Shown piece after piece: positions 52,131-61,061 of a stretch of 64,000 nt of DNA. This stretch comes from Alkalibacter saccharofermentans DSM 14828 (lineage in GTDB: Bacteria; Bacillota; Clostridia; Eubacteriales; Alkalibacteraceae), in the NCBI RefSeq assembly GCF_900128885.1, contig NZ_FQTU01000008.1, positions 1 through 64,000 on the forward strand. The letters are read 5' to 3'. Positions within the stretch are counted from its first letter, which is position 1. Every line of letters begins with the position of its first letter. The notes under the pieces are model-generated. The model was not told where the DNA came from and ran no database searches. It saw nothing but the letters and a program-made list of their open reading frames with translations. Made by a program: the position numbers and the translations under genes.

Positions 52131-52159
52131 ATTCTACCACAAAAAAACCACAAACACAA
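52131..52159 (-). promoter_or_regulatory. Candidate promoter of the tandem riboswitch transcript
   Basis: On the minus strand TAGAAT (52131-52136) is preceded at 17 bp by a weak TTGTGT (52154-52159). Transcription would begin about 35 bases before the first aptamer. Confidence 0.4.
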
Positions 52160-52282
52160 GCAACCCGGCCTTTAAATATGATAAAATTGTACTAAAATTC
52201 GAACAACTGCTCCTTTTGATTTGTTTAAATCTGACCACAGAAGGATAAAAATAAGGTAACTTTAATTCAAGGGGGAAATATA

Positions 52283-53470
52283 ATGAATATAGTAATAGTA
52301 GGAAACGGAGCAGCCGGGCTTTCTGCCGCCGAAGAGATAAGAAAGCATGATCCGTCTGCAACAATAACAATGGTAACAGAGGAGTCATACTACACTTATT
52401 ACAGAACAAGGCTTTCACACTATCTGTCAAAAGATTTTTCAATTGATGAAATTTACATACATCCGGAAAATTGGTACAGAGACAACAAAATAGACATAAT
52501 CCTCGAAACCAAGGTGAAAAAAATAAATACAAATGAAAAGACCGTCATCATCTCAGAAGATAAGAGCCTGCCTTACGACAAGCTGCTTCTGGCAAATGGG
52601 GCATCCAGCTTCGTACCACCTGTTGAAGGCTCAGACAGCAAGGGAGTTTTTTCACTTAGAGACATGGATGACGTAAAAAGCATTCAAAAATTTTCGAAAA
52701 CCGCGAAAAAGGCTACAGTAGTAGGAGGAGGACTTTTAGGTCTAGAAGCTGCAAACGCATTAAAAGAATTAGGTCTTGATGTAACCGTTGTGGAGTTTGC
52801 CCCCAGGCTTCTGCCAAGGCAGATGGACGAAGAGGCTTCTAATGTGGTTAAAAAAATCGTGGAGGATCAAGGCATATCATTGTACTTAAACGCCCAGGTT
52901 GAAAAAATAGAGGGCAATCCGGTAACCGGATGCATTCTAAAGGGCGGCGATAAGGTCGACGCAGATCTTGTGCTCTTTTCTACAGGAGTACGGTCCAACA
53001 TAAGCCTTGCCAAGGATGCTGAAATAGCAACAGACAAGGCGATAATAGTCAACGAGTACATGGAAACCAGCGCAAAAGACATCTACGCAGCAGGAGATGT
53101 TGCAGAATTCAATCAAATGTCTTTTAATATCTGGCCTATTGCCATAGAACAAGGTAAAATGGCAGGCCGGAACATGATTGGCAAAGAAGAATCTTATGAA
53201 GCCATCACACCTTCAAACATGCTTACGATTTTAAACGTGAAGGCATTTTCACTTGGAGACATCGAAGGCAAGACTGAAGGTTTGAACTGCTTGCGAGATA
53301 GAAACGACACTAAATTCAAAAAATTGTTTTTCAAAGATGGCAAGCTAGCCGGAGCTATACTCATAAATGACATCGCAATGGCAGGCAAGCTCAAGAAAAA
53401 GATGGGCGAGGATTACTCCCATCTTCTAAAAGAAGATATTTCGGATAAGGAAAAAATAGAAAAATTATAA
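52283..53470 (+). CDS. FAD/NAD(P)-dependent oxidoreductase, NADH-rubredoxin reductase-like
   Basis: The 395-residue flavoprotein has an FAD loop VIVGNGAAGLSAAEEI at the N-terminus, an NAD(P) loop VVGGGLLGLEAANALKELG near residue 148 and the second FAD motif DIYAAGDVAEF near 272. The C-terminal part (about 305-395) has the short domain found in rubredoxin reductase and NirB-like proteins. In anaerobes these feed electrons to rubredoxin for oxygen and peroxide detoxification; the acceptor here is not proven. No rubredoxin gene is adjacent. GGGGG precedes the ATG. It overlaps copB tail to tail by 6 bp. Confidence 0.85.
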   Translation: MNIVIVGNGAAGLSAAEEIRKHDPSATITMVTEESYYTYYRTRLSHYLSKDFSIDEIYIHPENWYRDNKIDIILETKVKKINTNEKTVIISEDKSLPYDKLLLANGASSFVPPVEGSDSKGVFSLRDMDDVKSIQKFSKTAKKATVVGGGLLGLEAANALKELGLDVTVVEFAPRLLPRQMDEEASNVVKKIVEDQGISLYLNAQVEKIEGNPVTGCILKGGDKVDADLVLFSTGVRSNISLAKDAEIATDKAIIVNEYMETSAKDIYAAGDVAEFNQMSFNIWPIAIEQGKMAGRNMIGKEESYEAITPSNMLTILNVKAFSLGDIEGKTEGLNCLRDRNDTKFKKLFFKDGKLAGAILINDIAMAGKLKKKMGEDYSHLLKEDISDKEKIEKL

Positions 53471-55474
53471 CTTGATCAGCTTGGCATTAACGGCTACTAT
53501 AATTGTACTTAAGGACATCAGCACAGCACCTAAAGCCGGAGATATGACAATTCCTGCGGAATAGAGAACGCCTGCGGCCAAAGGAATTGCAATTACGTTG
53601 TATCCTGTGGCCCACATCAGGTTTTGAATCATTTTTCTATATGTCAGCTTGCCTAAAACAATGAGTACCGTCACATCCAACGGATTGCTATTGACTAAAA
53701 TTATATCGGCAGTTTCGGCCGCTACATCAGTCCCAGAGCCAATAGCAATCCCCACATCAGCTTGAGCAAGTGCCGGAGCATCGTTTATTCCATCACCTGT
53801 CATGGCCACATACCTGCCTTTGTTTTGAAGCTCTTTGATTTTTTCTAGTTTCTCTTCAGGTAAAACCTCCGCAAAGTATCCATCTAAATTTAATTTTTCA
53901 GATACTTGAGCAGCAGTTTTTTTATTATCCCCTGTGAGCATCCAGCAGCCTATCCCCATGCTTTTCAGTTTCTCCACAGCTTCCATTGATTCGGGCCGGA
54001 TTTTATCGGAGAGCCCAAATGCAGCTAACAGATTTTTTTCTTTTAACAGAAAAACATTAGTTGAAATATCAAAATCGGGCATATCACCGGGTATGTTTAT
54101 GTTGTTTTCCCGCAAAAATCCCGGACTTGCCATGAAATACTTTTCTCCATCTATATAACCTTCTACCCCTTTTCCCTTTATAGCTTTAAACTCATTTATA
54201 TCAAACATCTCCATGCCAATCGATTTAGCATGTGCAACTATTCCGTCGGCTATGGGATGCTCGGAGTTTTTTTCCAAGGATGCGGCAATTTGAACCGCCT
54301 TGTTTTTATCCATGTTGTCCCCAAATACCTCAATATGATTCACTCCAAATTTTCCTTCCGTCAAAGTTCCTGTCTTGTCAAACACAACCGTGTCTATTTT
54401 CCTAGAATTTTCAAAGGCGGTCCTATTTTTTATCAGAAGCCCATTTTCTGCTGAAATAGCAGTCGTATTCGCCGTGACCAAAGGTATGGCTAGTCCTAGA
54501 GCATGTGGACATGTGATTACCATAACTGTCGCCATTCTGGCTATGGCAAATGTGAATTCGGCTCCCGCCAACAACCAAGCACTTAGAGTGATTGCTCCTG
54601 AAGACAACGCTATTATTGTAAGCCATAGCGCGGCCTTGTCAGCCATGTTTTGAGTTTTTGACTTGGATTCTTGAGCCTGACGGACCAATTGGACTACCTT
54701 TGACAGATAAGAATCTTCTCCTACTTTTTTAACTGATATTTCCAAGGACCCTTCAGAATTGACCGATCCACCTATTACATCATCACCCTCCCCTTTCTCA
54801 ACCGGTTTTGATTCGCCTGTCAGCATCGACTCGTTGACGTAGCCTGTTCCTTTTACTATTTCCCCATCGGCAGGTATCTTTTCACCAGGTTTGACCAGTA
54901 TCGTATCATTTACATTCAGCTTGTCGACGCTTATATCCATGACTTTTCCCTCCGATAGGAGATGCGCTTCATCAGGCATCAGCTGTGCCAGCTTATCCAT
55001 TGCCCTTGATGCTCCCTGCACCGACCTCATCTCGATCCAGTGACCCAACAGCATGATATCTATCAATGTGGCCAGTTCCCAGAAAAAATCATTTCCTTCG
55101 ATTAGAAATACAGTTGCCGAGCTGTAGAAATAGGCTACGGAGATTGCCATGGCAATGAGCGTCATCATTCCTGGGCTTCTTTCTTTTATTTCATCCACGA
55201 ATCCTATCAAAAAAGGCCAACCTCCGTATAAATAGATAAAACTGGACAATGCAAACAAAATGTATTTGCTGCCTGCAAACTCCATCTCCCATCCCAGCCA
55301 ATCTTGAATCATAGGAGATAATGCGAGAATCGGCACTGTCACGATAATGGAAATATAGAACCTCCTTTTAAAATCTGTTATCATCATTTCGTGATGATCC
55401 TTATGACCGTGTCCTGACATCTTTTGATTTCCATTATTATCATTATGGCCCATATGTGATTTATGCTCATCCAA
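53465..55474 (-). CDS. copB: CopB-type heavy-metal P-type ATPase
   Basis: The 669-residue P1B ATPase has a His-rich N-terminus (MDEHKSHMGHNDNN and GHGHKDHHEMM) instead of HMA domains, and CPH in TCPHALGLAIP instead of CPC. Both mark the CopB (P1B-3) group, which exports copper or silver. The phosphorylated Asp is in FDKTGTLTEGK near residue 369, TGES near 217 and GDGINDAPAL near 560. About eight membrane segments are present. The start is TTG after AGGAGG. No copper regulator or chaperone is adjacent. Confidence 0.93.
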   Translation of the reverse strand: MDEHKSHMGHNDNNGNQKMSGHGHKDHHEMMITDFKRRFYISIIVTVPILALSPMIQDWLGWEMEFAGSKYILFALSSFIYLYGGWPFLIGFVDEIKERSPGMMTLIAMAISVAYFYSSATVFLIEGNDFFWELATLIDIMLLGHWIEMRSVQGASRAMDKLAQLMPDEAHLLSEGKVMDISVDKLNVNDTILVKPGEKIPADGEIVKGTGYVNESMLTGESKPVEKGEGDDVIGGSVNSEGSLEISVKKVGEDSYLSKVVQLVRQAQESKSKTQNMADKAALWLTIIALSSGAITLSAWLLAGAEFTFAIARMATVMVITCPHALGLAIPLVTANTTAISAENGLLIKNRTAFENSRKIDTVVFDKTGTLTEGKFGVNHIEVFGDNMDKNKAVQIAASLEKNSEHPIADGIVAHAKSIGMEMFDINEFKAIKGKGVEGYIDGEKYFMASPGFLRENNINIPGDMPDFDISTNVFLLKEKNLLAAFGLSDKIRPESMEAVEKLKSMGIGCWMLTGDNKKTAAQVSEKLNLDGYFAEVLPEEKLEKIKELQNKGRYVAMTGDGINDAPALAQADVGIAIGSGTDVAAETADIILVNSNPLDVTVLIVLGKLTYRKMIQNLMWATGYNVIAIPLAAGVLYSAGIVISPALGAVLMSLSTIIVAVNAKLIKL

Positions 55475-55525
55475 AATAATCCCCTCCTGTCATAATTAAT
55501 ACCATAAAACACTGCCTGATAAACA

Positions 55526-55559
55526 AAAACGATGCCAGTTATCTTCCGGCATCGCTTTT
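55526..55559. terminator. Terminator of the large secreted LRR/FN3 protein gene
   Basis: AAAACGATGCC (55526-55536) pairs with GGCATCGCTTTT (55548-55559) with one unpaired C; on the minus strand T-rich sequence follows the stem. Confidence 0.8.
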
Positions 55560-55564
55560 GTTTA

Positions 55565-57508
55565 TTATCTGTTGTAAAGAAAATAACTAAACGCTTCTTT
55601 TTCCGATCCGTCATGTTCTCCGGGATTTAAGAAATTTCTGATATGAAGAACCTTGTTGTCGTAGTATGGAGCTTGATTGTCGCAAATATATGCATACTCG
55701 TAATTGCCTTCTTCCACCCACCCCATAAAGGTATAGACGTGGGTAGGCCTTCCATCCTTATTGCCGGCAGCATCAGTAGTAAAGCACAGGTCACCTTTTC
55801 TCAACCTGGTGTAGTCCCGCTCCTTTTTCCAACCATTTTCATATAGATACGGAAGGAGATAGTCGATATTTCTCATGGACGTCCTTACAGGCACTCCTAC
55901 CCTTCTCATGGCTTCCGATGTGAAATATACGCAGGCATTGGAAAGATGCCCTCCATTTAATCTGATTGTAGCATTGTTTACGCTTGTCCTATTGGAGGAT
56001 GATGAGAGATAGCTCCCTAGCGCATCCCCTACTCTTCCATATCCCTTGACTGAAGTATAGCCGCTGTATACGTCTTTGCCACCTACTGTTCTGTAGGATC
56101 TGACTCTATAGTAGTTTCCCTTGTTCCACGTTCCATTTGGGTCTACGTAACTTGTTGATGTAGTTTTGGTCAATAGGGTAAAGTTTCCTGATGGGCTGTC
56201 AGATCTATAGATTTCATAACCCGTTGCTCCTACGGATCGATTCCAGCTTACCCTCATCCTAGCTGGCTCGTGGCGACTGGCAGCAAAGCCTCCCGGAACC
56301 ATCAGCTCTGCCTTGGCAGAGGCTGATTTTGAGTGCTCGCTTTGAGCGCTTATATCCCCTTCACTGGATTTGGCCCTCACTTTGTAGTAATACGTCTTCT
56401 GGTAAGAGAGACCCTTGTCTGTATATGCAGCGGTCTTGGTTTCACCTATCTTTTTATAGTCTCCCTGGCTGGAGTCGCTTCTGAATATCTCGTAGCTTTC
56501 AGCCCCTCCGGATTTGTTCCAAGCCAGGCTGATCTGATCGTAGCCATGAGTGCTTGCCCTCAGTCCCGTTGGTGTTTTTGGAAGCTCGAACCACTTTGCA
56601 TAAAGCTCCACTTCCTCTTTCACTTTTGAAGATGTAAAGTCCCATTTATCCTTTAGATCTTTATCTCTAAACCAATCGATAAACACAAAGCCCTTCTTCT
56701 GTATCTTCTCAGGCTCAGGTATCAGATTGTCATACTCGACTTCAATGGCATCAATTTTATCTCCTCCATTGGAATGAAATGTAATCTCGTATTTGTTTAT
56801 TTTCCAATTTGGATGAAGAATCAGGTTTTCTCCGGGCATTACTATTATTTCCCCTTCTTGGTACGCCTCTTTGCTTCCATCTGGATTTGCAGTCCACCCG
56901 TTAAATGTATGTCCCATTCTCGTCAAATTCCCAGAGTTGTCCAAGACCACAACCTCTTCACCTTCTCCATATCTGCCGCCGTCTTCAGGAACATCACCTG
57001 AGTCTTCGTTAATTGCTTCGTAATACACTCTAAAAAAAGGTTGTGCATCGTAACCAAACTCGTCTTTGGAATAACCTGTTTTCCCATGCTCAAATAAAAG
57101 AACCAATTCCCTATGACACCCTGCGAATACGTCTTTGCCCATGGCGGGCGCATCACCCATAAACTCGACTTTCTTAAGGGATGAGCAGTCAGAAAATGCC
57201 AAACTTCCTATGGACTCTATATTTTCGCCTATTACTATCATCTCTAGGGTTTCATTCTCCGAAAAGGCTCCACGCCCGATATCCTTTACCATGATTTCGC
57301 CCTTTTCCGTTTCTATGGCATCCGGTATCTCCAAAATCGTCCTTTCTCCTTCGTAGCCCTTTATGCTGGCTTTTTCGCCCCGTACTGTATATAGGTATCC
57401 ATCTGAATCAGTCTTCACCAATAAATTTTGCGATGCGAAAACTACTGCGGCTAGGACAAATCCCATAAGTATTACTCCTCCTAAAATAATAGCCATCTTT
57501 TTCTTCAC
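55565..57508 (-). CDS. Secreted BspA-type LRR, InlB-repeat, FN3 and cysteine-peptidase-like protein
   Basis: The 647-residue protein has an N-terminal signal anchor (about 5-27), a BspA-like leucine-rich segment (about 60-120, with IGRGAFSENETLEMIVIGEN), two InlB-type beta repeats (about 150-290, FNGWTANPDG and FIDWFRD), two fibronectin type III domains (about 295-380 and 390-480) and a C-terminal domain (about 510-645). That last part has Cys in SNACVYFTSEAMRRVG, His in RPTHVYTFMGW and Asp in YICDNQAPYYD, the layout of NlpC/P60- or CHAP-like peptidases. It is probably a surface-active wall hydrolase or adhesin. AAAGGGG points to GTG at 57508 or 57511; a TTG at 57526 lies before it. Confidence 0.78.
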   Translation of the reverse strand: MKKKMAIILGGVILMGFVLAAVVFASQNLLVKTDSDGYLYTVRGEKASIKGYEGERTILEIPDAIETEKGEIMVKDIGRGAFSENETLEMIVIGENIESIGSLAFSDCSSLKKVEFMGDAPAMGKDVFAGCHRELVLLFEHGKTGYSKDEFGYDAQPFFRVYYEAINEDSGDVPEDGGRYGEGEEVVVLDNSGNLTRMGHTFNGWTANPDGSKEAYQEGEIIVMPGENLILHPNWKINKYEITFHSNGGDKIDAIEVEYDNLIPEPEKIQKKGFVFIDWFRDKDLKDKWDFTSSKVKEEVELYAKWFELPKTPTGLRASTHGYDQISLAWNKSGGAESYEIFRSDSSQGDYKKIGETKTAAYTDKGLSYQKTYYYKVRAKSSEGDISAQSEHSKSASAKAELMVPGGFAASRHEPARMRVSWNRSVGATGYEIYRSDSPSGNFTLLTKTTSTSYVDPNGTWNKGNYYRVRSYRTVGGKDVYSGYTSVKGYGRVGDALGSYLSSSSNRTSVNNATIRLNGGHLSNACVYFTSEAMRRVGVPVRTSMRNIDYLLPYLYENGWKKERDYTRLRKGDLCFTTDAAGNKDGRPTHVYTFMGWVEEGNYEYAYICDNQAPYYDNKVLHIRNFLNPGEHDGSEKEAFSYFLYNR

Positions 57509-57620
57509 CACTTCATCCCCTTTCAAATATTCGCCCTAATTCCTCTATACAATATATACCTCGAAGTTTACGAAATAGTTTCCAAATATGAATATCTTTC
57601 TAAAAAGTTTTTCTCTACAG

Positions 57621-57649
57621 TTGGCTATATCTTTATGATATATTATAAT
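57621..57649 (+). promoter_or_regulatory. plsC promoter
   Basis: TTGGCT (57621-57626) and a perfect TATAAT (57644-57649) are spaced by 17 bp, 41 bp before the plsC start. Confidence 0.6.
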
Positions 57650-57690
57650 GAACGGACAAAGCTCCATCAAATGGAAAGGACGATATTTTT

Positions 57691-58422
57691 ATGAGAACGA
57701 TTATTTGGTTTATTTACTTTGGGCTGAGCACTATGCTTACTATTCCCGATTTGGCAAAGGCAAACAAATTCGAAAGGCAAAATAGGACTGCTGATGCCTA
57801 CGCGCTTGCCAACAAAAGGGCAAGAAAATGGGCGATGAACTTAATCAGGCTTACCGGCAGCAGCGTTACGGTCAAGGGGGAAGAAAATATCCCTGCAACA
57901 GGGCCTGTGCTGTTCGTAGCAAATCATCAGTCAAATTTTGATATCCCTTTGATGATAGGGTATGTGAACAGGGATAAGGGTTTTATTTCCAAGATAGAAA
58001 TGACCAAGATGAGGGTAGTCAGCTCCTGGATGAAGCATCTTAAATGCGTTTTTATGGACAGAACGGACATGCGCCAGTCTCTCAAAGCCATAAGGGAGGG
58101 GATAAATGCATTGAAGGAAGGCTACAATCTAGTTTTGTTTCCCGAAGGCACCCGCAGCAAAACAGGTGAAGTCATGGACTTTAAGGCCGGGGGGTTCAAG
58201 CTGGCTTCAAAAAGCAAAGCGACTATAGTACCGGTGGCGATAAACGGCTCGATAAATATGATGAAAAAAGGAAGCATCAAAATACAGCCGGCTACTGTCA
58301 AAATGACTATATTGCCGCCGATTGAAATCACCGACGAAAATAAAAATGATACAGCTGCGCTTTCAGAAGCCGTACGCAATGTCATAATCGACGAATTGAA
58401 ATTTCCGGTGGATCATGTCTGA
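57691..58422 (+). CDS. plsC: 1-acyl-sn-glycerol-3-phosphate acyltransferase
   Basis: PlsC adds the second acyl chain to make phosphatidic acid. The 243-residue protein has an N-terminal membrane segment, the catalytic HX4D motif NHQSNFDIP near residue 77, and the substrate motif FPEGTRSKTG near 150. VPVAINGS near 188 is the fourth family motif. AAAGGA precedes the ATG. It overlaps the URO-D family gene by 8 bp, suggesting coupled expression with an otherwise unrelated enzyme. Confidence 0.94.
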   Translation: MRTIIWFIYFGLSTMLTIPDLAKANKFERQNRTADAYALANKRARKWAMNLIRLTGSSVTVKGEENIPATGPVLFVANHQSNFDIPLMIGYVNRDKGFISKIEMTKMRVVSSWMKHLKCVFMDRTDMRQSLKAIREGINALKEGYNLVLFPEGTRSKTGEVMDFKAGGFKLASKSKATIVPVAINGSINMMKKGSIKIQPATVKMTILPPIEITDENKNDTAALSEAVRNVIIDELKFPVDHV

Positions 58423-59323
58423 TAATCATGCTTCAAAAAGAATAGTTGCAGACACAATAGCAGGAAAATCAGGTATCCCTGTTCCAAAAGGCGAGCTGGT
58501 GCTTGACGATGATGCCATAAAGGAGCATTTTAAAGTGTCAAGTGTGGATTTTGATACCAAAAATGCTTATGCTTTAGATTTGGGCGTGGATATAATAGTG
58601 CTTCCACCTGTATATGACTTTTCTGAAGCTTTCCCAAGCATCAAAATACCCCAGGATGAGATTTCCCAATGGACCAACATGACTGGTTTTTTTAATTTTT
58701 CTATCCTCGACGGCGCTTTCGAGCTTGGCATAAGATATTATGGATTCGAGAAATTCCTTTCCATGATCCTTAAGAAAAGTGACGAAACAAAGGATTTCAT
58801 TAAAAGAGTCTCCAAAATAAATATCGAAGCCTTAAGCGCTATTTCAGACCTGGGAATCGACGGTGCTATTATCGCAGATGACATTGCCTATCAGGGCGGG
58901 CTGATCATACGCCCTCCGCTTTTTAAGGATTTGTTCCTTTCCTCCCTTGAGCATCAGGTGGAGCATGCTCATAAAAATAATCTTGTGCCATTTTTCCATT
59001 CCGACGGCAACTATGTTTCTATTATTGACGAAATCGTCGATGCAGGCTTCAAAGGAATTCACTGCATAGACCAGGTTTGCAAGATTGACTTAAGCTGTTT
59101 GAAGGATTATGCAGATAAAATCTGTTTGTGGGGACATCTGGATGTAAACCATATAGAAAAGTCCAAGACCGATGATGGAATGAAGCTCATCGCAGATGAG
59201 ATACGCAAAACCACTAATTTCAGAGGCTTCATACTTGGTACAAATAGTGGGATTTTCCCTGGAATGGACGTTATGCAGCTTAAAAAAATATATGATTACA
59301 TAGCAAAAGAGTCGGAAAGATAA
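58415..59323 (+). CDS. Uroporphyrinogen decarboxylase (URO-D) family protein
   Basis: The 302-residue protein has the URO-D fold pattern: ALDLGVDIIVLPP near residue 48, DGAIIADDIAYQGGLIIRP near 148, FFHSDGN near 193 and GFILGTNSGIFPGM near 273. It is shorter than HemE and lacks the HemE N-terminal RQAGR motif. It therefore more likely belongs to the corrinoid or methyl-transfer related members common in anaerobes than to heme synthesis. It shares an 8-bp overlap with plsC, and its own ribosome site is not obvious. Its substrate is unknown. Confidence 0.8.
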   Translation: MSDNHASKRIVADTIAGKSGIPVPKGELVLDDDAIKEHFKVSSVDFDTKNAYALDLGVDIIVLPPVYDFSEAFPSIKIPQDEISQWTNMTGFFNFSILDGAFELGIRYYGFEKFLSMILKKSDETKDFIKRVSKINIEALSAISDLGIDGAIIADDIAYQGGLIIRPPLFKDLFLSSLEHQVEHAHKNNLVPFFHSDGNYVSIIDEIVDAGFKGIHCIDQVCKIDLSCLKDYADKICLWGHLDVNHIEKSKTDDGMKLIADEIRKTTNFRGFILGTNSGIFPGMDVMQLKKIYDYIAKESER

Positions 59324-59336
59324 TTCCGACTCTTTT
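59305..59336. terminator. Bidirectional terminator between URO-D gene and gpsA
   Basis: AAAAGAGTCGGAA (59305-59317) pairs perfectly with TTCCGACTCTTTT (59324-59336); the left arm lies in the last codons of the URO-D gene. Confidence 0.87.
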
Positions 59337-59356
59337 GCCTGCAACAAATCATTTTA

Positions 59357-60409
59357 TCAGCTGTTGCAGTAATCGTTCAAGACCTTCTGGATAGTTTCAT
59401 AGCAGGGAGCATCCTGATATAGTATCTCATAAAGAGCTGTCAACAAGGGAAGTCTTTTTATATCGATCTTACCCTTTTCGTCCAGATTTTTCACCAGATT
59501 GTACCCAAACTTGATTGCCGGGTAGCCTTCTACGGTTATATCTTCATCCTGCATTTTTTGGATTGCCATGCTGGACTTCATTCCTTCTCCAACCACTTCT
59601 CCCAAAATCCTGTTTCGCCCTGCTTCACCTGTAACCTCGAGATCCCCTGATCCGGGAAGCCCATAAACTGACTTGGCGCTTCCACCCATGGCTGTTGCAA
59701 ACAGATCCATCTCTTCAGTAGCTATAGTAAATAGCGCGGATTTTGTATTGTTGTGAGTAAGACCCTTTATCCCTTTGTAGCCTTCTGCCATACCCAAGCT
59801 TACTGCGTAGGCATTTTTCATGGCAGCACATATTTCAGTGCCTATGATGTCATCGTCGGTTTTGACGTTGTACACTTCTGTGGCGATAAGCTCCTTGAAT
59901 TTCTTGGAAGCAGCCATATCCTCACTGGCATATACCACGCATGTCGGCGATCTGTACAGAACCTCGTTGGCCTTGCAAGGACCTCCCACCGCTACTATGG
60001 GTATGGATTTCAAATCATTCGGAAGCTTTTCTTTTAAAATCTCAGGGAGAATGACGATTTCCCCCTCTTTGTCATAGTCAAATCCCTTCGATACTGTCGC
60101 TACAATGGAATCCTCCTTCAGATATGGAACCACTCTGTCGAATATCATTCCCAGCGCATCTGAAGTTATGGCCATTATAACGTATCGGCTTCCTTCCATT
60201 GCCTGTTCCAGTTCATCCACCTTAAAAAGCTTAGCCTCTTTTAAAAGTGGATATTTGTGTTTTGGATGGTTGTTTCCTTTTCTAAGTTCATCGATAATGT
60301 GTCCGTCAAGCTCTGTTCCCCATAGCCTTACTTCGTTTCCGTTTTCAATTAATGGAGTAGTCAGGGCGCTGCCCATGGCTCCTGCTCCTATAATCGTAAT
60401 CTTTTCCAT
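59357..60409 (-). CDS. gpsA: Glycerol-3-phosphate dehydrogenase (NAD(P)+)-like
   Basis: The 350-residue protein has the Rossmann loop IIGAGAMGSAL at the N-terminus, VATVSKGFD near residue 104, VGGPCKANEV near 142 (relatives have GPSHAEEV), and the catalytic Lys in CAAMKNAYAVSLGMAEGYKG near 210. It would make glycerol-3-phosphate for phospholipids. GGPCKANE and some sequence features differ from classical GpsA, so a related sugar-phosphate substrate is possible, as neighbours are sugar-phosphate enzymes. The rpiB-like gene ends 5 bp upstream. Confidence 0.82.
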   Translation of the reverse strand: MEKITIIGAGAMGSALTTPLIENGNEVRLWGTELDGHIIDELRKGNNHPKHKYPLLKEAKLFKVDELEQAMEGSRYVIMAITSDALGMIFDRVVPYLKEDSIVATVSKGFDYDKEGEIVILPEILKEKLPNDLKSIPIVAVGGPCKANEVLYRSPTCVVYASEDMAASKKFKELIATEVYNVKTDDDIIGTEICAAMKNAYAVSLGMAEGYKGIKGLTHNNTKSALFTIATEEMDLFATAMGGSAKSVYGLPGSGDLEVTGEAGRNRILGEVVGEGMKSSMAIQKMQDEDITVEGYPAIKFGYNLVKNLDEKGKIDIKRLPLLTALYEILYQDAPCYETIQKVLNDYCNS

Positions 60410-60414
60410 TTAAA

Positions 60415-60870
60415 TCACCTCTGTGATCTGTACTTTTCATCAATTTCAATCATTTTATCGACTTTTGGCAATGAATTCCCTCCGTCAAAAGTTGACTCCA
60501 ACCAGGCATTCAAGACGGTCTTTGCACTTTCTGCACCTATAACTCTTTCTCCCATAGTGATTATCTGACAATTGTTGCTTTTAATCGATCTTTCAGCGGA
60601 GAACACATCATGTGCGACGGTAGCTCTGATACCAGGTACTTTGTTTGCGGTTATTGCCATTCCTATTCCTGTGCCGCATAGGATTATCCCTCTTTCATAA
60701 TCACCGGAAGCTACAGCTTTTGCGATATCTTCGGCGATAAGCGGGTATAGCACGCTCTCCCCCTCTTTGACTCCGAAGTCTGTTAATTCATGTCCCTTTT
60801 CTTCAGCAAAAGCCTTTAGGATATCTCTCAATCTTACACCGGCTTCATCACAACCAATAGCAATTTTCAT
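60415..60870 (-). CDS. RpiB/LacA/LacB family sugar-phosphate isomerase
   Basis: The 151-residue protein is an RpiB/LacAB-type isomerase. It keeps the catalytic Cys in GIILCGTGIGMAITANK near residue 66, NKVPGIRA and the His in ATVAHDVFSAERS. The usual phosphate-binding SDHAG reads GCDEAG here, replacing His by Glu, and SNNANV reads SNNCQI. This suggests a substrate other than ribose-5-phosphate. The ATG at 60870 has AGGAGG seven bases upstream. It precedes gpsA by 5 bp and follows the small transaldolase gene. Confidence 0.88.
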   Translation of the reverse strand: MKIAIGCDEAGVRLRDILKAFAEEKGHELTDFGVKEGESVLYPLIAEDIAKAVASGDYERGIILCGTGIGMAITANKVPGIRATVAHDVFSAERSIKSNNCQIITMGERVIGAESAKTVLNAWLESTFDGGNSLPKVDKMIEIDEKYRSQR

Positions 60871-60893
60871 TATATTTCCTCCTATTCTTTTTT

Positions 60894-60909
60894 TGCGCAT
60901 AAATGCGCA
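60894..60909. promoter_or_regulatory. TGCGCA-N4-TGCGCA dyad upstream of rpiB-like gene
   Basis: Two self-complementary TGCGCA words (60894-60899 and 60904-60909) lie 24 bp before the rpiB-like start, with a near copy ATGCGTAT further upstream (60918-60925). It could be an operator for a sugar-phosphate regulator; no such gene is in view. Confidence 0.35.
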
Positions 60910-60945
60910 TGCTCCAATGCGTATGTTAATATTCATACAAAAAAA

Positions 60946-60979
60946 CCGTAAAAAAACCTGTTATCAGATTGTTTTACGG
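60946..60979. terminator. Terminator after the transaldolase gene
   Basis: CCGTAAAA (60946-60953) pairs with TTTTACGG (60972-60979) around an 18-base loop; a T tract follows on the minus strand. Confidence 0.6.
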
Positions 60980-61061
60980 CCTTCACTTTTTTCACATTGG
61001 CTTCAAATATTTAATTAATGTCAGTATATCACGAATGCTAGCCATCTGCAAGGTCTTGTGC

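Noticed and set aside
52134..52532. 132-codon minus frame overlapping the flavoprotein start
   Set aside because: Antisense to a clear FAD-binding N-terminus and crossing the riboswitch promoter region.
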